A DNA stretch of 64,000 nucleotides from Spirosoma agri (GCF_010747415.1 NZ_JAAGNZ010000002.1:434001-498000), one strand, 5' to 3'. Positions 41,629-51,115 are shown, counted from the first letter of the stretch. Numbers and translations: made by a program. The notes: generated from the letters alone by a model not told the origin.

Positions 41629-43686
41629 CTATGGTTTTGGCTCGCTGGCAGCTTCAGGCTTCGCTGCTGCGCCGAGCGAGTTGATCCAGGCAGCAATTTT
41701 CAGCGCATCCGCCTTTGGAACCTGGGGCATGGGTGGCATTTCCGTGGCATAATCCGGCCAGTTTTTAGGCTTGGGACTGTAGATTAGATCGACGATCTGA
41801 TCGTTCGTATACTTGCGTTTGGCAACGTCGGCGAAGGCCGGGCCTACCTGACGCTTGTTTGCCTGGTGGCAGGCCGCGCATGTATGACGGGTTAGGAGTC
41901 CTTTCACTTCCTCATACGTTGGGGCCTTCGCCATCGTTACAGCCTGCCCTTCGACTAGCTTAGGCTTACCGCCGGGCATGGATGTACCCGGTGTGGATGC
42001 ACTCGCCCCCTTCACCGATTTCTTGCCCGGCATGGAGGTGCCTGGCATGGCTTTTTTATCGGATGCTGGTGCCGTAGATGGCGTTGCTGCTGGCGCGGTC
42101 GCGGAGTTCTTTGTGCTCACTGCACTCATCGCCAGTTTCTGACCGTCAGGGATGTTGTTTAGCGTGTAATAAGCGATCGGGTGAACGAGCGAGTAGGAAC
42201 CCTCCTGACCCCGAACGCCGTCGAGTGTTAGTTGGTGAATGTAATACTTCCGCAGATCACCAACAATTAATCGGGCCTTCATCCCGTCAGCCGACACCTG
42301 TACGCCTTTGAGCGGCAGTGCTTCCTTATTGATCGTTGGGCTACCATACACCGAATGGTATTTGTAAAGAAAACTCTCAACCCGGTAGGATGCCAGATCT
42401 TCCGCCGATTTGCGGTCAACGGGTTTGGTGAACTCGATTTCAAAGCCGTCGGGCATCGCCTTTACCGTGCGCATTTCAAACGGCATACTGCCATTCCAGG
42501 CTAGTCGTTGCAATCCATCGTTGGCTTCACCCGCCGATCCCCAGCCCCGGTTGGTTTCGCCCACGAAAAGAGAGCCATCTTTACCCCAGGCCATGCGTAA
42601 CACACCTGACCGGAATCCATTTCGAAATTCGATGGCTCCGCCCTGGTATTCGCCGTTCACTTTTTCCATGAACACCCGCGAGATTTTGCTCATGCCCTGA
42701 TCACCGACCAGCAACTGACCGGAAAACGGACCGAATGCGCCTTCCGGAATTTCCAGAATCTCGGAGTTTGAAATGCCCAGAACACCATGCGGCAGCCAAA
42801 CGGCGGGCGTCTGAACGTCGGTATTCGGGAATTGATCTTTCATGGTATAGAGCAGTGCGGGCGTTTCGTTGACCACGTTTTCGGGTTTGATTGCCCGTCC
42901 GTTTTCGTCTTTCCGCCGACGTTCGTCGATCTTGGCGTAGAACTGCTCCGACGTCAGTTTAACCGGCGAATTAGCCATGCCGGTCCAGCGTAAACCAGCG
43001 GGGTGACCCACAAAGGCTCCTTTTTTAACGTGAACGATACCACCTGATCCCATCCAGTCGCCCTGGTTGTCGGCGTAGAACAGCTGACCGTCGTAGATAC
43101 CCAATCCGCAGGGCGAACGCATACCGGTTGCCCAGGGCTGCATGGTGCCGTTTTCGGTGATGTTCATCGTCCAGCCTCTCCAGGGGACACGGCTTTCGCC
43201 CCTCCACCACTCTTCGTCGCCAAAGGCAACATTGCCCGTAACGAAAAAGGTACCGTCCGGCGCTATCTTCGGCCCGAAGCTGTATTCGTGGTAATGACCC
43301 GACAAGGGCCAGGCATACACTGTTTCGAAAACGTCGGCTTTCCCATCCTTGTTGGTATCAACCATCTTGGTCAATTCGCCACGTTGGGCGCAGTAGAGCG
43401 CACCGTCTTTATAGGTCAGCCCCAGAACCTCGTGGAGTCCCGACGCAAATTTTCGGAAAAACGGCTTGCGGCTGGTCGGATTTTCGACAATCCAAACATC
43501 ACCCCGACGCGTGGCTACACCAAGACTACCATCGGGTAGCACCGTTAGTCCACCCACTTCGAGCAGGGTACCTTCGGGGGCCGTTACTTTCAGAATTTTG
43601 TAAAAATCTTCCTCTTTCGGCGACTCCTGTGCCTGAATTGCGGTCAAACTGGCAACAGCAAAGAGGGTTGTCAATAGTTTTTTCAT
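41629..43686 (-). CDS. exported sugar-dehydrogenase-like propeller protein with C-terminal cytochrome c
   Basis: Signal peptide (LLTTLFAVASLTAIQAQ), then about 500 residues of PQQ/soluble-dehydrogenase-like beta-propeller (LLEVGGLTVLPDGSLGVATR, VLGLTYKDGALYCAQRGEL) of the heme-binding domain family. A proline-, serine- and glycine-rich linker with two PGTSMPG repeats leads to a cytochrome c domain with CAACH at 603-607 and candidate axial Met650 or Met653 (TEMPPMP). Periplasmic electron transfer from oxidised sugars is a reasonable guess. It lies 30 bases downstream of the long DUF1080 gene, which suggests one transcript. Confidence 0.82.
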   Translation of the reverse strand: MKKLLTTLFAVASLTAIQAQESPKEEDFYKILKVTAPEGTLLEVGGLTVLPDGSLGVATRRGDVWIVENPTSRKPFFRKFASGLHEVLGLTYKDGALYCAQRGELTKMVDTNKDGKADVFETVYAWPLSGHYHEYSFGPKIAPDGTFFVTGNVAFGDEEWWRGESRVPWRGWTMNITENGTMQPWATGMRSPCGLGIYDGQLFYADNQGDWMGSGGIVHVKKGAFVGHPAGLRWTGMANSPVKLTSEQFYAKIDERRRKDENGRAIKPENVVNETPALLYTMKDQFPNTDVQTPAVWLPHGVLGISNSEILEIPEGAFGPFSGQLLVGDQGMSKISRVFMEKVNGEYQGGAIEFRNGFRSGVLRMAWGKDGSLFVGETNRGWGSAGEANDGLQRLAWNGSMPFEMRTVKAMPDGFEIEFTKPVDRKSAEDLASYRVESFLYKYHSVYGSPTINKEALPLKGVQVSADGMKARLIVGDLRKYYIHQLTLDGVRGQEGSYSLVHPIAYYTLNNIPDGQKLAMSAVSTKNSATAPAATPSTAPASDKKAMPGTSMPGKKSVKGASASTPGTSMPGGKPKLVEGQAVTMAKAPTYEEVKGLLTRHTCAACHQANKRQVGPAFADVAKRKYTNDQIVDLIYSPKPKNWPDYATEMPPMPQVPKADALKIAAWINSLGAAAKPEAASEPKP

Positions 43687-43716
43687 ATCGTAACCCGGTT
43701 AACGGCCGGGATTAAC

Positions 43717-45630
43717 TCAAAACAGGATCGAATAGGTCAATTTGCCCTTTACGGGGATCAGCAATTCCTTCTGGCCGTTGGATTCCCGAATCATCGGTTT
43801 GGCTCCGCCAGCGTCGTCAACGCGAACGTATTCATGTTCATCAACCATGTACAGGCCATTGTCTAACGCGTTAATAACGCTGCCACTCGCTAACCGGGCG
43901 TACAGGTTAGCGGTCGGATTGGTGATCGTCACCTCGCGCTGAATGCCCTGACCCGCATCAAGTACCCGAATTTTGTCATCCACGGAACTGCCGTAGCTTT
44001 GGTATCGGAATGTGGGGCGGTCGCTACCATCCAGTACGTATCCTTTCGGACGATACGATGAGCCGGTCGTGTCGGTTGTCCAGTTGCTTTGGGGCGATGC
44101 CAGTTTGGTCAGGAAAAGAACGGGCGTACCCAGGCGCTGCACCATGCCCAGTGGACGGGATGACCCATCGCCCCGGTCGTGCCACATGGGCGTCGTGTCG
44201 AGGAACTGACCGCGCCACACCTGCACCACGGCCCCTTTGTCCAGATCATAGGTGTAATGCACCTGCTCGGGACTACCAACCGAAATGCCGTGCGTAATGC
44301 GAACGGGTTTGCCCTGCGTACTCTTGTCGCCGGGCATATCCATAAAGCTCCGGAGAATCGTATTCGTAGACGCATCGATCAGAATAGGGTCGACATCATC
44401 GTTGTTCGCGCCAACAGCATCACTGATCAGGTGCTCGCGAATGCCCGGTCCGGCCACGGTCAACCCCAGCGCGGGCTGAAACCAGCCGACGAATTTAGAA
44501 TAATAAAGTTCAAAGGGTAGATCCCCTTTGGGTAGCGTTACCTTACCCCGGCTGTTGGTACTGCCCGGCGTTATAACCGACTGATTGTTGACTTTGAGCA
44601 TCCCGTTTCCGCCCGTAGCGCCGAGATTGAAGGTATAATCGCCGGGTTCGTTAACCCGGAACGTACCCGTATACCGGATCAGAAAATCATTTGGTATGCG
44701 GCTCACCGAAGACGACAGCACCGGTGACGATCCTTCCGATTCGGGTGCCGTTTTGTCGTATTCGGACTCTTTTTCGTATTTGCCTTTGTAAACGGCATAC
44801 TTCAGATCCCGAAGTTCGGGCCGGGGTTTGTCGTACGAGATGTAGCGAATATTGCGAAAGGCCACCGCCCCGTGATCGCCCTGGAGCATGAGCGGTCCAA
44901 GCGCTTTTTCGTCGTCGAAAGCAGCCGCGAGTGTTGGACCGGTCAGCTCAACATCTTCGTGAATGATAACACCGTTCAGTTCAACGCGAATCATCCGGGC
45001 GTTCGCTGTCTTTTGCGGTGTTCCGGAGCCGTTGGCGGTGAAACGCGGGGCCTGAAAGGAAATTTTCAGGTGTTGCCATAAGCCGGGCGCGCGACTGGCG
45101 TTCTGACGGGCGGGGTGGCCATCGTAGTTCTGCTGACCTTCGGGGCGTCTGGCGTCCGAGCGCTCATAGATCGAACCATTATCTACCGTTCGGGGGCTGC
45201 GAAGACCCCAGCCTACGTTATCCCAGCTATCGAACAGCTGAATTTCGTAACGGCCTTGCAGATAGACGCCCGAGTTAGATTTTGACGCCATCATATACTC
45301 CAGTTCCAGATCGATATCGCCGTGTTCGAAGGTGGTGAACAGGTTGTATTTATACGGATTTTTAGGGTCTGCGGGGGCTTTGTCGAGCGGAATGCTGGCC
45401 AGCACACCCGTACCTTTTTCGGTAGTGATTACATTGGGTTTACCTAATTCAGCGCGGGCACTGCCGACAATTCGCCAGTTTGGCGTTGCTGGTTTAAAAG
45501 CACTCAGATCGTTTAAGAGGAGGGGCGTGCCGGGTGCCGGAACGGGCTGGGCCATAGCGAATCCTGCCCCGATGATCCAGCCGACACCCAACAGCCAGCG
45601 AAAGCGTGCTGCAATAGTTGGTCTTGACAT
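43717..45630 (-). CDS. DUF1080 (3-keto-disaccharide hydrolase) protein with PA14-like domain
   Basis: The 637-residue exported protein has a signal peptide (WLLGVGWIIGAGFAMAQ), a DUF1080 beta-sandwich (MASKSNSGVYLQGRYEIQLFDSW is the family core), a PA14-like module (about residues 275-390; NDFLIRYTGTFRVNEPGDYTF, FELYYSKFVGWFQPAL) and a C-terminal domain of unknown type. DUF1080 proteins cleave 3-keto-glucosides made by sugar oxidation. It is the first gene in a pair with the cytochrome fusion and is divergent from the shorter DUF1080 gene. Confidence 0.85.
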   Translation of the reverse strand: MSRPTIAARFRWLLGVGWIIGAGFAMAQPVPAPGTPLLLNDLSAFKPATPNWRIVGSARAELGKPNVITTEKGTGVLASIPLDKAPADPKNPYKYNLFTTFEHGDIDLELEYMMASKSNSGVYLQGRYEIQLFDSWDNVGWGLRSPRTVDNGSIYERSDARRPEGQQNYDGHPARQNASRAPGLWQHLKISFQAPRFTANGSGTPQKTANARMIRVELNGVIIHEDVELTGPTLAAAFDDEKALGPLMLQGDHGAVAFRNIRYISYDKPRPELRDLKYAVYKGKYEKESEYDKTAPESEGSSPVLSSSVSRIPNDFLIRYTGTFRVNEPGDYTFNLGATGGNGMLKVNNQSVITPGSTNSRGKVTLPKGDLPFELYYSKFVGWFQPALGLTVAGPGIREHLISDAVGANNDDVDPILIDASTNTILRSFMDMPGDKSTQGKPVRITHGISVGSPEQVHYTYDLDKGAVVQVWRGQFLDTTPMWHDRGDGSSRPLGMVQRLGTPVLFLTKLASPQSNWTTDTTGSSYRPKGYVLDGSDRPTFRYQSYGSSVDDKIRVLDAGQGIQREVTITNPTANLYARLASGSVINALDNGLYMVDEHEYVRVDDAGGAKPMIRESNGQKELLIPVKGKLTYSILF

Positions 45631-45749
45631 GTAGAATTGGAAATTTTGGCTCGAAATTTACCATTTTTTCCCTACAAAAGGATGCAATTCAGCAATTGCT
45701 CTATCTTTGAGGGTTTTATTTGCGAATTCATTAACCCGTTTACATTTCC

Positions 45750-46556
45750 ATGAAAAACGCTCCGTTATCGCTCGCTATTTGCGTTGGTATCGTAGGCTTA
45801 GCCTTTACCCACTCAGCCACGGCTCAGCCTGAACCGAGTAAGCAAACACCCCAGTCCACCGAGATATGGGAACCTGTTCCGCCTGTTGTTACGCCCGGTA
45901 TGAACTCCGCAAATACGACGGGTTTCACCCCACCATCCGATGCTATTGTACTTTTCGATGGTAAGAACACCGACCAGTGGGTGGCTATCAAAGGGTACGC
46001 CCCGTCCAGCTGGGAAAAAACCAACGAAGGACCGCTGAAATGGCCGGTAGAGAATGGGATCATGTACTCAACGAAGGGTTTTTCGGCCCGTTCAAAGAAA
46101 GAGTTCAATGATTTTCAGCTTCACATTGAATTCAAAACACCCGAAAAGGTAGAAGGTACCGGTCAGGGCCGTGGTAACAGTGGTATCTTCTTGCAAGGTC
46201 GTTACGAATTGCAGGTACTCGATAACTACGAAAACCCAACATACGTCGACGGTATGGTAGGCTCGATCTACAAACAGGCGATTCCGCTGGCCAATCCCAG
46301 CCGTAAACCAGGTGAGTGGCAAACGTATGATGTCATCTATCAGGCACCAAAATTCAACAAAGCGGGTATGATGAGCGATTTCGCTTATGTAACGGTGCTA
46401 CTCAACGGCATACTGGTACAGAATCATACGGCCATTCGCGGAACGACCGAATATATTGGTTACCCAAAAGTGCAACCTCACGGTGCCGGTCCGATTCTGC
46501 TTCAGGATCATGGCAATCCGGTTGGTTTCCGTAACATCTGGGTGCGGGAATTGTAG
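45750..46556 (+). CDS. DUF1080 (3-keto-disaccharide hydrolase) protein
   Basis: A 268-residue exported protein: signal peptide ending near SATAQPE, then a single DUF1080 domain with IVLFDGKNTDQWVAIKG, QLHIEFKTPEKV, GRGNSGIFLQGRYELQVLDN and LLQDHGNPVGFRNIWVREL. It shares the GRYELQ core with the longer DUF1080 protein across the divergent gap. The length is typical of the family. It probably cleaves 3-keto sugars in the periplasm. Confidence 0.88.
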   Translation: MKNAPLSLAICVGIVGLAFTHSATAQPEPSKQTPQSTEIWEPVPPVVTPGMNSANTTGFTPPSDAIVLFDGKNTDQWVAIKGYAPSSWEKTNEGPLKWPVENGIMYSTKGFSARSKKEFNDFQLHIEFKTPEKVEGTGQGRGNSGIFLQGRYELQVLDNYENPTYVDGMVGSIYKQAIPLANPSRKPGEWQTYDVIYQAPKFNKAGMMSDFAYVTVLLNGILVQNHTAIRGTTEYIGYPKVQPHGAGPILLQDHGNPVGFRNIWVREL

Positions 46557-46581
46557 GGTTCACCAGTCATTCCAAGTATGC

Positions 46582-46637
46582 GGAAACCGGACAAAGGAGA
46601 CAGGTACAACGTCTCTTTTGTCCGGTTTTCTTTTTTT
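46582..46637 (+). terminator. intrinsic terminator after the DUF1080 gene
   Basis: Twenty-base arms with two mismatches (46582-46601 and 46611-46630) are followed by a run of T residues. Confidence 0.85.
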
Positions 46638-46705
46638 ACGAGCGCTATGTTGACAGGTTCCAGCCGTGGCTTTTTGTATCATTGTGAACAAAAACGGCTA
46701 ATCCG

Positions 46706-47209
46706 ATGCGCTCTTTCTTCCTTTCTATAATTCTGCTTGCGCTGCTGGCAGGCTGTTCTACAACCACGGTCTACATCGTTCGTCACGCCGAAAAAGTCGA
46801 CGACAGCGATTCGACGAATCTTAGTCCGGCGGGTTTCGCGCGGGCTGCTGCACTAGCCGAAACATTGGGCGATCGGGGAATCGATTCCATCTTCTCAACA
46901 CCCTACCGACGCACGCGCCAAACCGCCGAACCACTGGCCAAACGCATTGGCGTGAGCATCGTTGATTACGCGGCCAAACCAGCCGATATTGCTGAACGCG
47001 TCGGGCGAATCCGGAACAAAACGGTTCTCGTTGTTGGCCATAGTAATACCATTCTGGACATCGCGAAAGGGCTCGGTACGCAACCGGCAATGACTAAAAT
47101 AGAGTCCGGAGATTTCGACAACTTACTGCGGGTACGCATCCACCGTGGACCATTCCGGAAGTCGGTCGACCTAACACAAACGACCTACGGCCAGCTAACG
47201 GCTCCTTAA
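46706..47209 (+). CDS. histidine phosphatase family lipoprotein
   Basis: The 167-residue protein starts with a lipoprotein signal (LLALLAGC, Cys17) and then the phosphatase signature VYIVRHAEKVDDSD with His27, the phospho-acceptor of the branch 1 histidine phosphatases. TPYRRTRQTAEPLAKR carries the second arginine, and VLVVGHSNTI the second histidine, so all catalytic residues are present. Anchored in the periplasm or outer membrane, it may act on small phosphorylated compounds; the substrate is unknown. Confidence 0.88.
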   Translation: MRSFFLSIILLALLAGCSTTTVYIVRHAEKVDDSDSTNLSPAGFARAAALAETLGDRGIDSIFSTPYRRTRQTAEPLAKRIGVSIVDYAAKPADIAERVGRIRNKTVLVVGHSNTILDIAKGLGTQPAMTKIESGDFDNLLRVRIHRGPFRKSVDLTQTTYGQLTAP

Positions 47210-47234
47210 TTCGACGTCGGGGATACTAATCGGG

Positions 47235-47299
47235 TTGTACTGCGGGCGGGAACCCGCGATGTACAGATCAGACATCGCGGGTTTTCGCCCGCAGTACAA
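47235..47299. repeat. inverted repeat between convergent genes
   Basis: Twenty-eight-base arms (47235-47262, 47272-47299) pair with two G-T-type mismatches around a nine-base loop. It probably ends the transcripts of both flanking genes. Confidence 0.8.
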
Positions 47300-47318
47300 T
47301 GATGGTACAAACGACTAT

Positions 47319-48698
47319 TTACTTGGTCGTGATCGAAATTATGCCTTTATCCTTGTCGACGTCCATGCGCTTGATTTTGTCAGGAGAGAATTCGGTCAAT
47401 TCGGCTTCCGTTACTTTTTTGCCATCAATCAGAAACTGTTTTGCCCCACTGAACGCCGACTTGTTATCGGCGGTTTTTTCGTCCAGTTGAAAGTTGATCG
47501 GGAGATTGTAGCGAACGTTCACCGCCTGCCCATTTTGCGTGCCTGGTTTCCAGCGGGGCATCCGCGCCACTGCCCGCACAGCTTCCTCATCAGCACCGAA
47601 GCCAATGCCTTTCAACAGTTGAACATCAGTAATTTCGCCCGTTTTTGTGACAATAAAATTGACGAACACCCGGCCCTGTGCATTGACTTTCTGAGCGGCT
47701 GCGGGGTATTTTAAATTCTGTTGTAGGTATTCGCCCATCTTTTTCATGCCACCCGGAAATTCAGGGTTATTCTCGACGACCGTAAGTACCTCACCTTCCA
47801 CCTTCACGGCTTTACGAGCCGTAACCTGGGCTGTAGCACTTTGCGGAAGATCACGTTCCTGCTGTGTACACATAGCCAGCAGCGTGGCAAATGGGAGAAC
47901 AAGGGCATAGCCAAGCAGTGCCCGGTGATTGGAAGCGGGTTTTTGCAACATAACAATTCGTTGTTTAAGGGTTGATTTAGACACAAAAGGGGTAATGAGC
48001 GCGGCTGCCGGTACGTTAAGTGCGTAAGCAACCAGTTGATGCGGATAGTCAGGCTGTGGCGTTTTCAGCACGGCCCGGTCGGCCAGAAATTCGTGAACTT
48101 CCTGCAAGGCGTGTTTATAGAGCCACAGGACCGGATTGAACCAGAAGGCAACCTGGACCAGCTCCAGGAATAGAACATCGGCGGTATGGCGCTGGCGAAT
48201 ATGCGCTTCTTCATGCCGGAGTAACGCAGCGGGCTGGTTTAGCGAGTCCGTGCGGTTAAGCACCAAATACCGCCCAAACGAAAAGGAGGGAGACGAATCG
48301 CTGCGTAGGCGCACGAGTGTAAAATCCGTCTGTCTTTGGGATGAACCGCTCCGGATAAGCCGGAAAACAGAACGCAAGTTCAGACCCAGGCGAATAAGCA
48401 TGGACACGATACCCAGACCATAAATCAGCCATATCCACTGCGTTACGGTCAATCCATCGGTCTGAGCGGGAGCTACACCAACCGTAAAATCTGCCAGGGT
48501 AATCGTGCCCACTGGTAATGCATCGGAAGCACCGCCCGGTAGGTGGAGGAAGGGCAGCACCAGCGACAGAAGAATCGAGGTAAGCAGATAGGCCCGGTTC
48601 AGCCCGAAAAACGTGTTTTGGCGCAGGAAAAGCCAGTAGCAACTGTAGAACAACAGCATGTAAAGACTGGTGACGAGAAAATAAGGAAGACCGCTCAT
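47319..48698 (-). CDS. M56/BlaR1-like membrane metallopeptidase with TonB C-terminal domain
   Basis: The 459-residue protein has membrane helices at about 8-25 and 36-52, a third near 88-105, then the zinc motif HEEAH at 162-166, typical of M56 peptidases, and a fourth helix near 250-275. The C-terminal 130 residues form a TonB-type domain (VNAQGRVFVNFIVTKTGEIT, MPRWKPGTQNGQ, VRYNLPINFQL). The gene overlaps the preceding paralogue by four bases and belongs to an operon that starts with the BlaI-type repressor. It may sense an envelope signal and cleave the repressor, as BlaR1 does. Confidence 0.88.
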   Translation of the reverse strand: MSGLPYFLVTSLYMLLFYSCYWLFLRQNTFFGLNRAYLLTSILLSLVLPFLHLPGGASDALPVGTITLADFTVGVAPAQTDGLTVTQWIWLIYGLGIVSMLIRLGLNLRSVFRLIRSGSSQRQTDFTLVRLRSDSSPSFSFGRYLVLNRTDSLNQPAALLRHEEAHIRQRHTADVLFLELVQVAFWFNPVLWLYKHALQEVHEFLADRAVLKTPQPDYPHQLVAYALNVPAAALITPFVSKSTLKQRIVMLQKPASNHRALLGYALVLPFATLLAMCTQQERDLPQSATAQVTARKAVKVEGEVLTVVENNPEFPGGMKKMGEYLQQNLKYPAAAQKVNAQGRVFVNFIVTKTGEITDVQLLKGIGFGADEEAVRAVARMPRWKPGTQNGQAVNVRYNLPINFQLDEKTADNKSAFSGAKQFLIDGKKVTEAELTEFSPDKIKRMDVDKDKGIISITTK

Positions 48699-50584
48699 TG
48701 TTTTTTCGTGGTTATGATGACGACGCCATTTCTGCCCCTTTCGCCATATTGTGCCATTGCTGATGCGTCTTTCAGAACATTGACATTGCTGATCGTTTTG
48801 GGATTCATTGATTTCACGGTATCGCCCGGAACCTCCACATCATCCAGTATATAGAGTGGTCCGGGGCCCAACTGGCCCAGTGGACCTTTTGCCCGAATAG
48901 TTACGCTGGCCGCTTGCTTTCGGCCAATAGTGTCGGGTAGGGAGAGGGCAAAGACTGCCCGTTTAGTATCCAGGCTATTTGTCCGGAATTGCCCTGTTCG
49001 TTTGTCGTCGTTCGTTTCCAGCGCAAAGCGAATTGGAATCTGATAGCGTACGGCCACCGCTTTACCGTTTTGTTTCGCCGGAATCCATTTCGGCATGTGG
49101 CTCACAACGCGAATGGCTTCTTCTTCGCAACCTCCACCAACCCGTTCGGTGTTTTTGTTCACGCTGGCTTCACTGACCGCACCCGTTGGCAGTATGGTGA
49201 AAAGGACATATACATCGCCTTCAATACCAGCCGCTTTAGCCTTGGCGGGATAGCGTAATGAATGCGCAACGTACTGCATCAGACCCGGAACACCCGTCGG
49301 GAAAACAGCTTTTTCTTCCACTGCCGTCAGCACCTTACCGTTGATCGTTTGTGATGATGGCGGGCTTACCAATGGTATGGCCGGGTTCGGTTTAACGGCT
49401 CTGTACATAGCCGTTGCCCCCATTGCCGGTAATTCATCTTCGATAATCGGGGTCAATTTTGGGCTCACTGTCAGCGTGTTATTCCGGATCTGATGATCAA
49501 ATGCGTCCAGTTGCAACACATCCATTCGATAACCCAGGTAGCTGTAGGCCAGTTGCGACGACTTCGGTACATTAGTGAGTCTATAAAAACCGTTTCGGTC
49601 GGTTGTGGTGCCCTTACCCGTATTGGCAACACCCACGTGCCCCCCCGCCAGCGGTTTGCCCGCCGAGTTGGTTACTCGCCCCGATACGGTAATCGGCTCA
49701 TCCGTTGCCTGATTCACGACCGCTTTGATCTGCTCCTGTGCCGTGGTCATGGCCAACAAGGCAAGCGCGAGCGGAAGAATCAGTACGTATTTTCCCAAAG
49801 CCCACCGGGTCGTGGCACGGCGATGCAGCATCTGAACACGTTGTTTTAGCAGTGATGGATTGAAAAAGCCGTTCGTTAGCGGACCAGGTCGCAGCCCGAA
49901 GCTGTAGGCAACCAGAAAATGGGCATAGTGAGTTGGTTGGTCCGTGTGCTGATCGGCCAGAAATTCGTGCACCTGCCGGAGCATACGATCGAGCAGCCAT
50001 AAAGCAGGACACGCCCAGAGTAAGGCTCGCAGCAGGGCCAGGCTCATTACATCGATGCTGTGCTTTTGCCGAACGTGGACTAACTCATGGTTCAGAATCT
50101 GGTCATTCTGGCGGTCGGCTGGGTTCAGAATAATGTACCGAAAGAACGAGAACGTCGGTGTCGTTAAATCGATAGCCTCTACAAGTGTGTAGCGATCATA
50201 GGACTGCCGTTGAGCATGCTGTATAAACAGGAGCAGGCTTCTGATCCGGATGGTCAGACGAATCAATAACCCTAAAGCTACCAGTGCGTAGGCCAGCCTA
50301 CCCATCCATTCCCAGTCAGAACCCGCTGCGGCTACTGATGGACTTGCCTCGGTTATGAGCAGCGGTGCTGTTGGTATGGTGATGACTCCGGTTGGTATGG
50401 GCAACTCCTCAACGGTTCGAGTGGGAATACTGACGAGCGGTAAGGCTAGGGTCAACAGCACAGACACCAGCAGATACGCCCGGTTTAACCCGAAGAATGT
50501 GTGTCGGCGCAACAGCAACCAGTAACAGCCCGTGAACAACAGGCCGTATAGGTTGGCTTTCAGGAAATAGTCGAGGGCGGTCAT
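48695..50584 (-). CDS. M56/BlaR1-like peptidase with TonB and plug-like domains
   Basis: A longer paralogue of the following gene (629 residues). The membrane peptidase half has HELVH at 166-170. A carboxypeptidase-regulatory-like domain follows (VSGRVTNSAGKPLAGGHVGV), then a TonB domain (IEGDVYVLFTILPTGAVSEA, MPKWIPAKQNGKAV) and, at the extreme end, a TonB-receptor plug-like segment (PLYILDDVEV, ISNVNVLKDASAMAQYGE, NGVVIITTKKQ). Such a chain of domains mixes a protease, an energy-transducing domain and a receptor plug. It overlaps both neighbours by four bases. Confidence 0.87.
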   Translation of the reverse strand: MTALDYFLKANLYGLLFTGCYWLLLRRHTFFGLNRAYLLVSVLLTLALPLVSIPTRTVEELPIPTGVITIPTAPLLITEASPSVAAAGSDWEWMGRLAYALVALGLLIRLTIRIRSLLLFIQHAQRQSYDRYTLVEAIDLTTPTFSFFRYIILNPADRQNDQILNHELVHVRQKHSIDVMSLALLRALLWACPALWLLDRMLRQVHEFLADQHTDQPTHYAHFLVAYSFGLRPGPLTNGFFNPSLLKQRVQMLHRRATTRWALGKYVLILPLALALLAMTTAQEQIKAVVNQATDEPITVSGRVTNSAGKPLAGGHVGVANTGKGTTTDRNGFYRLTNVPKSSQLAYSYLGYRMDVLQLDAFDHQIRNNTLTVSPKLTPIIEDELPAMGATAMYRAVKPNPAIPLVSPPSSQTINGKVLTAVEEKAVFPTGVPGLMQYVAHSLRYPAKAKAAGIEGDVYVLFTILPTGAVSEASVNKNTERVGGGCEEEAIRVVSHMPKWIPAKQNGKAVAVRYQIPIRFALETNDDKRTGQFRTNSLDTKRAVFALSLPDTIGRKQAASVTIRAKGPLGQLGPGPLYILDDVEVPGDTVKSMNPKTISNVNVLKDASAMAQYGERGRNGVVIITTKKQ

Positions 50585-50952
50585 TGGTCTTTCTTTTTGT
50601 TTAGGAGGTTAATGATTTCATCGGCTTCGGAAAGGCTGATATTTTTATCCTGCACGAAAAACGATACCAGCTTTTTGAGCGAATTATCGAAGTAGTTCGC
50701 CATCAATTGCTCGGTCTGAAAACGGCGGTATTCTTCTTCCGTAATGAGCGGATAATATTCGTGCGTTTTGCCGTAGGCGGTGTAGCCGACCATCTCTTTT
50801 TTCTCCAGAATCCGGATAATCGTCGAGACGGTATTGTATGCTGGTTTGGGTTCGGGCAGTTCAGTCAGCACATCTTTGACGAAGCCTTTTTTGAGTTGCC
50901 ATAGCACCCGCATGATTTCTTCTTCGGCTTTTGTGAGTTCGCGCAACGGCAT
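50581..50952 (-). CDS. BlaI/MecI/CopY-type transcriptional repressor
   Basis: The 123-residue protein has the winged-helix core LTKAEEEIMRVLWQLKKGFV, NTVSTIIRILEKKEMVGY and a C-terminal dimerisation helix region. BlaI-type repressors bind palindromic operators and are cut by their M56 partner. It overlaps the first M56 gene by four bases (ATGA), so the three genes are one operon. A palindromic candidate operator lies 50-85 bases upstream. Confidence 0.92.
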   Translation of the reverse strand: MPLRELTKAEEEIMRVLWQLKKGFVKDVLTELPEPKPAYNTVSTIIRILEKKEMVGYTAYGKTHEYYPLITEEEYRRFQTEQLMANYFDNSLKKLVSFFVQDKNISLSEADEIINLLNKKKDQ

Positions 50953-51001
50953 AGTTTTGGTCGGATCGATTGGTAAACGAAAGGTATGACTAATAGTTTA
51001 G

Positions 51002-51037
51002 TTTTACAACTAATCTATTAGTTGATTTGTTGTAAAA
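51002..51037. promoter_or_regulatory. candidate BlaI-type operator upstream of the repressor
   Basis: Nested palindromes: ttttacaac (51002-51010) pairs with gttgtaaaa (51029-51037), and inside, aactaat and attagtt (51008-51014, 51017-51023) flank a CT centre. The outer arm contains TACA and TGTA, the core of known BlaI/MecI operators. A related partial copy, ctaatagtttag, lies at 50990-51001. Confidence 0.6.
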
Positions 51038-51115
51038 AATTAAATGGTCGAGCGATTTGCTTGTAAAATACTGATAATTAGTCTGTTGATTTTGGCAGGA
51101 AAGGTGTGTAAAAAA

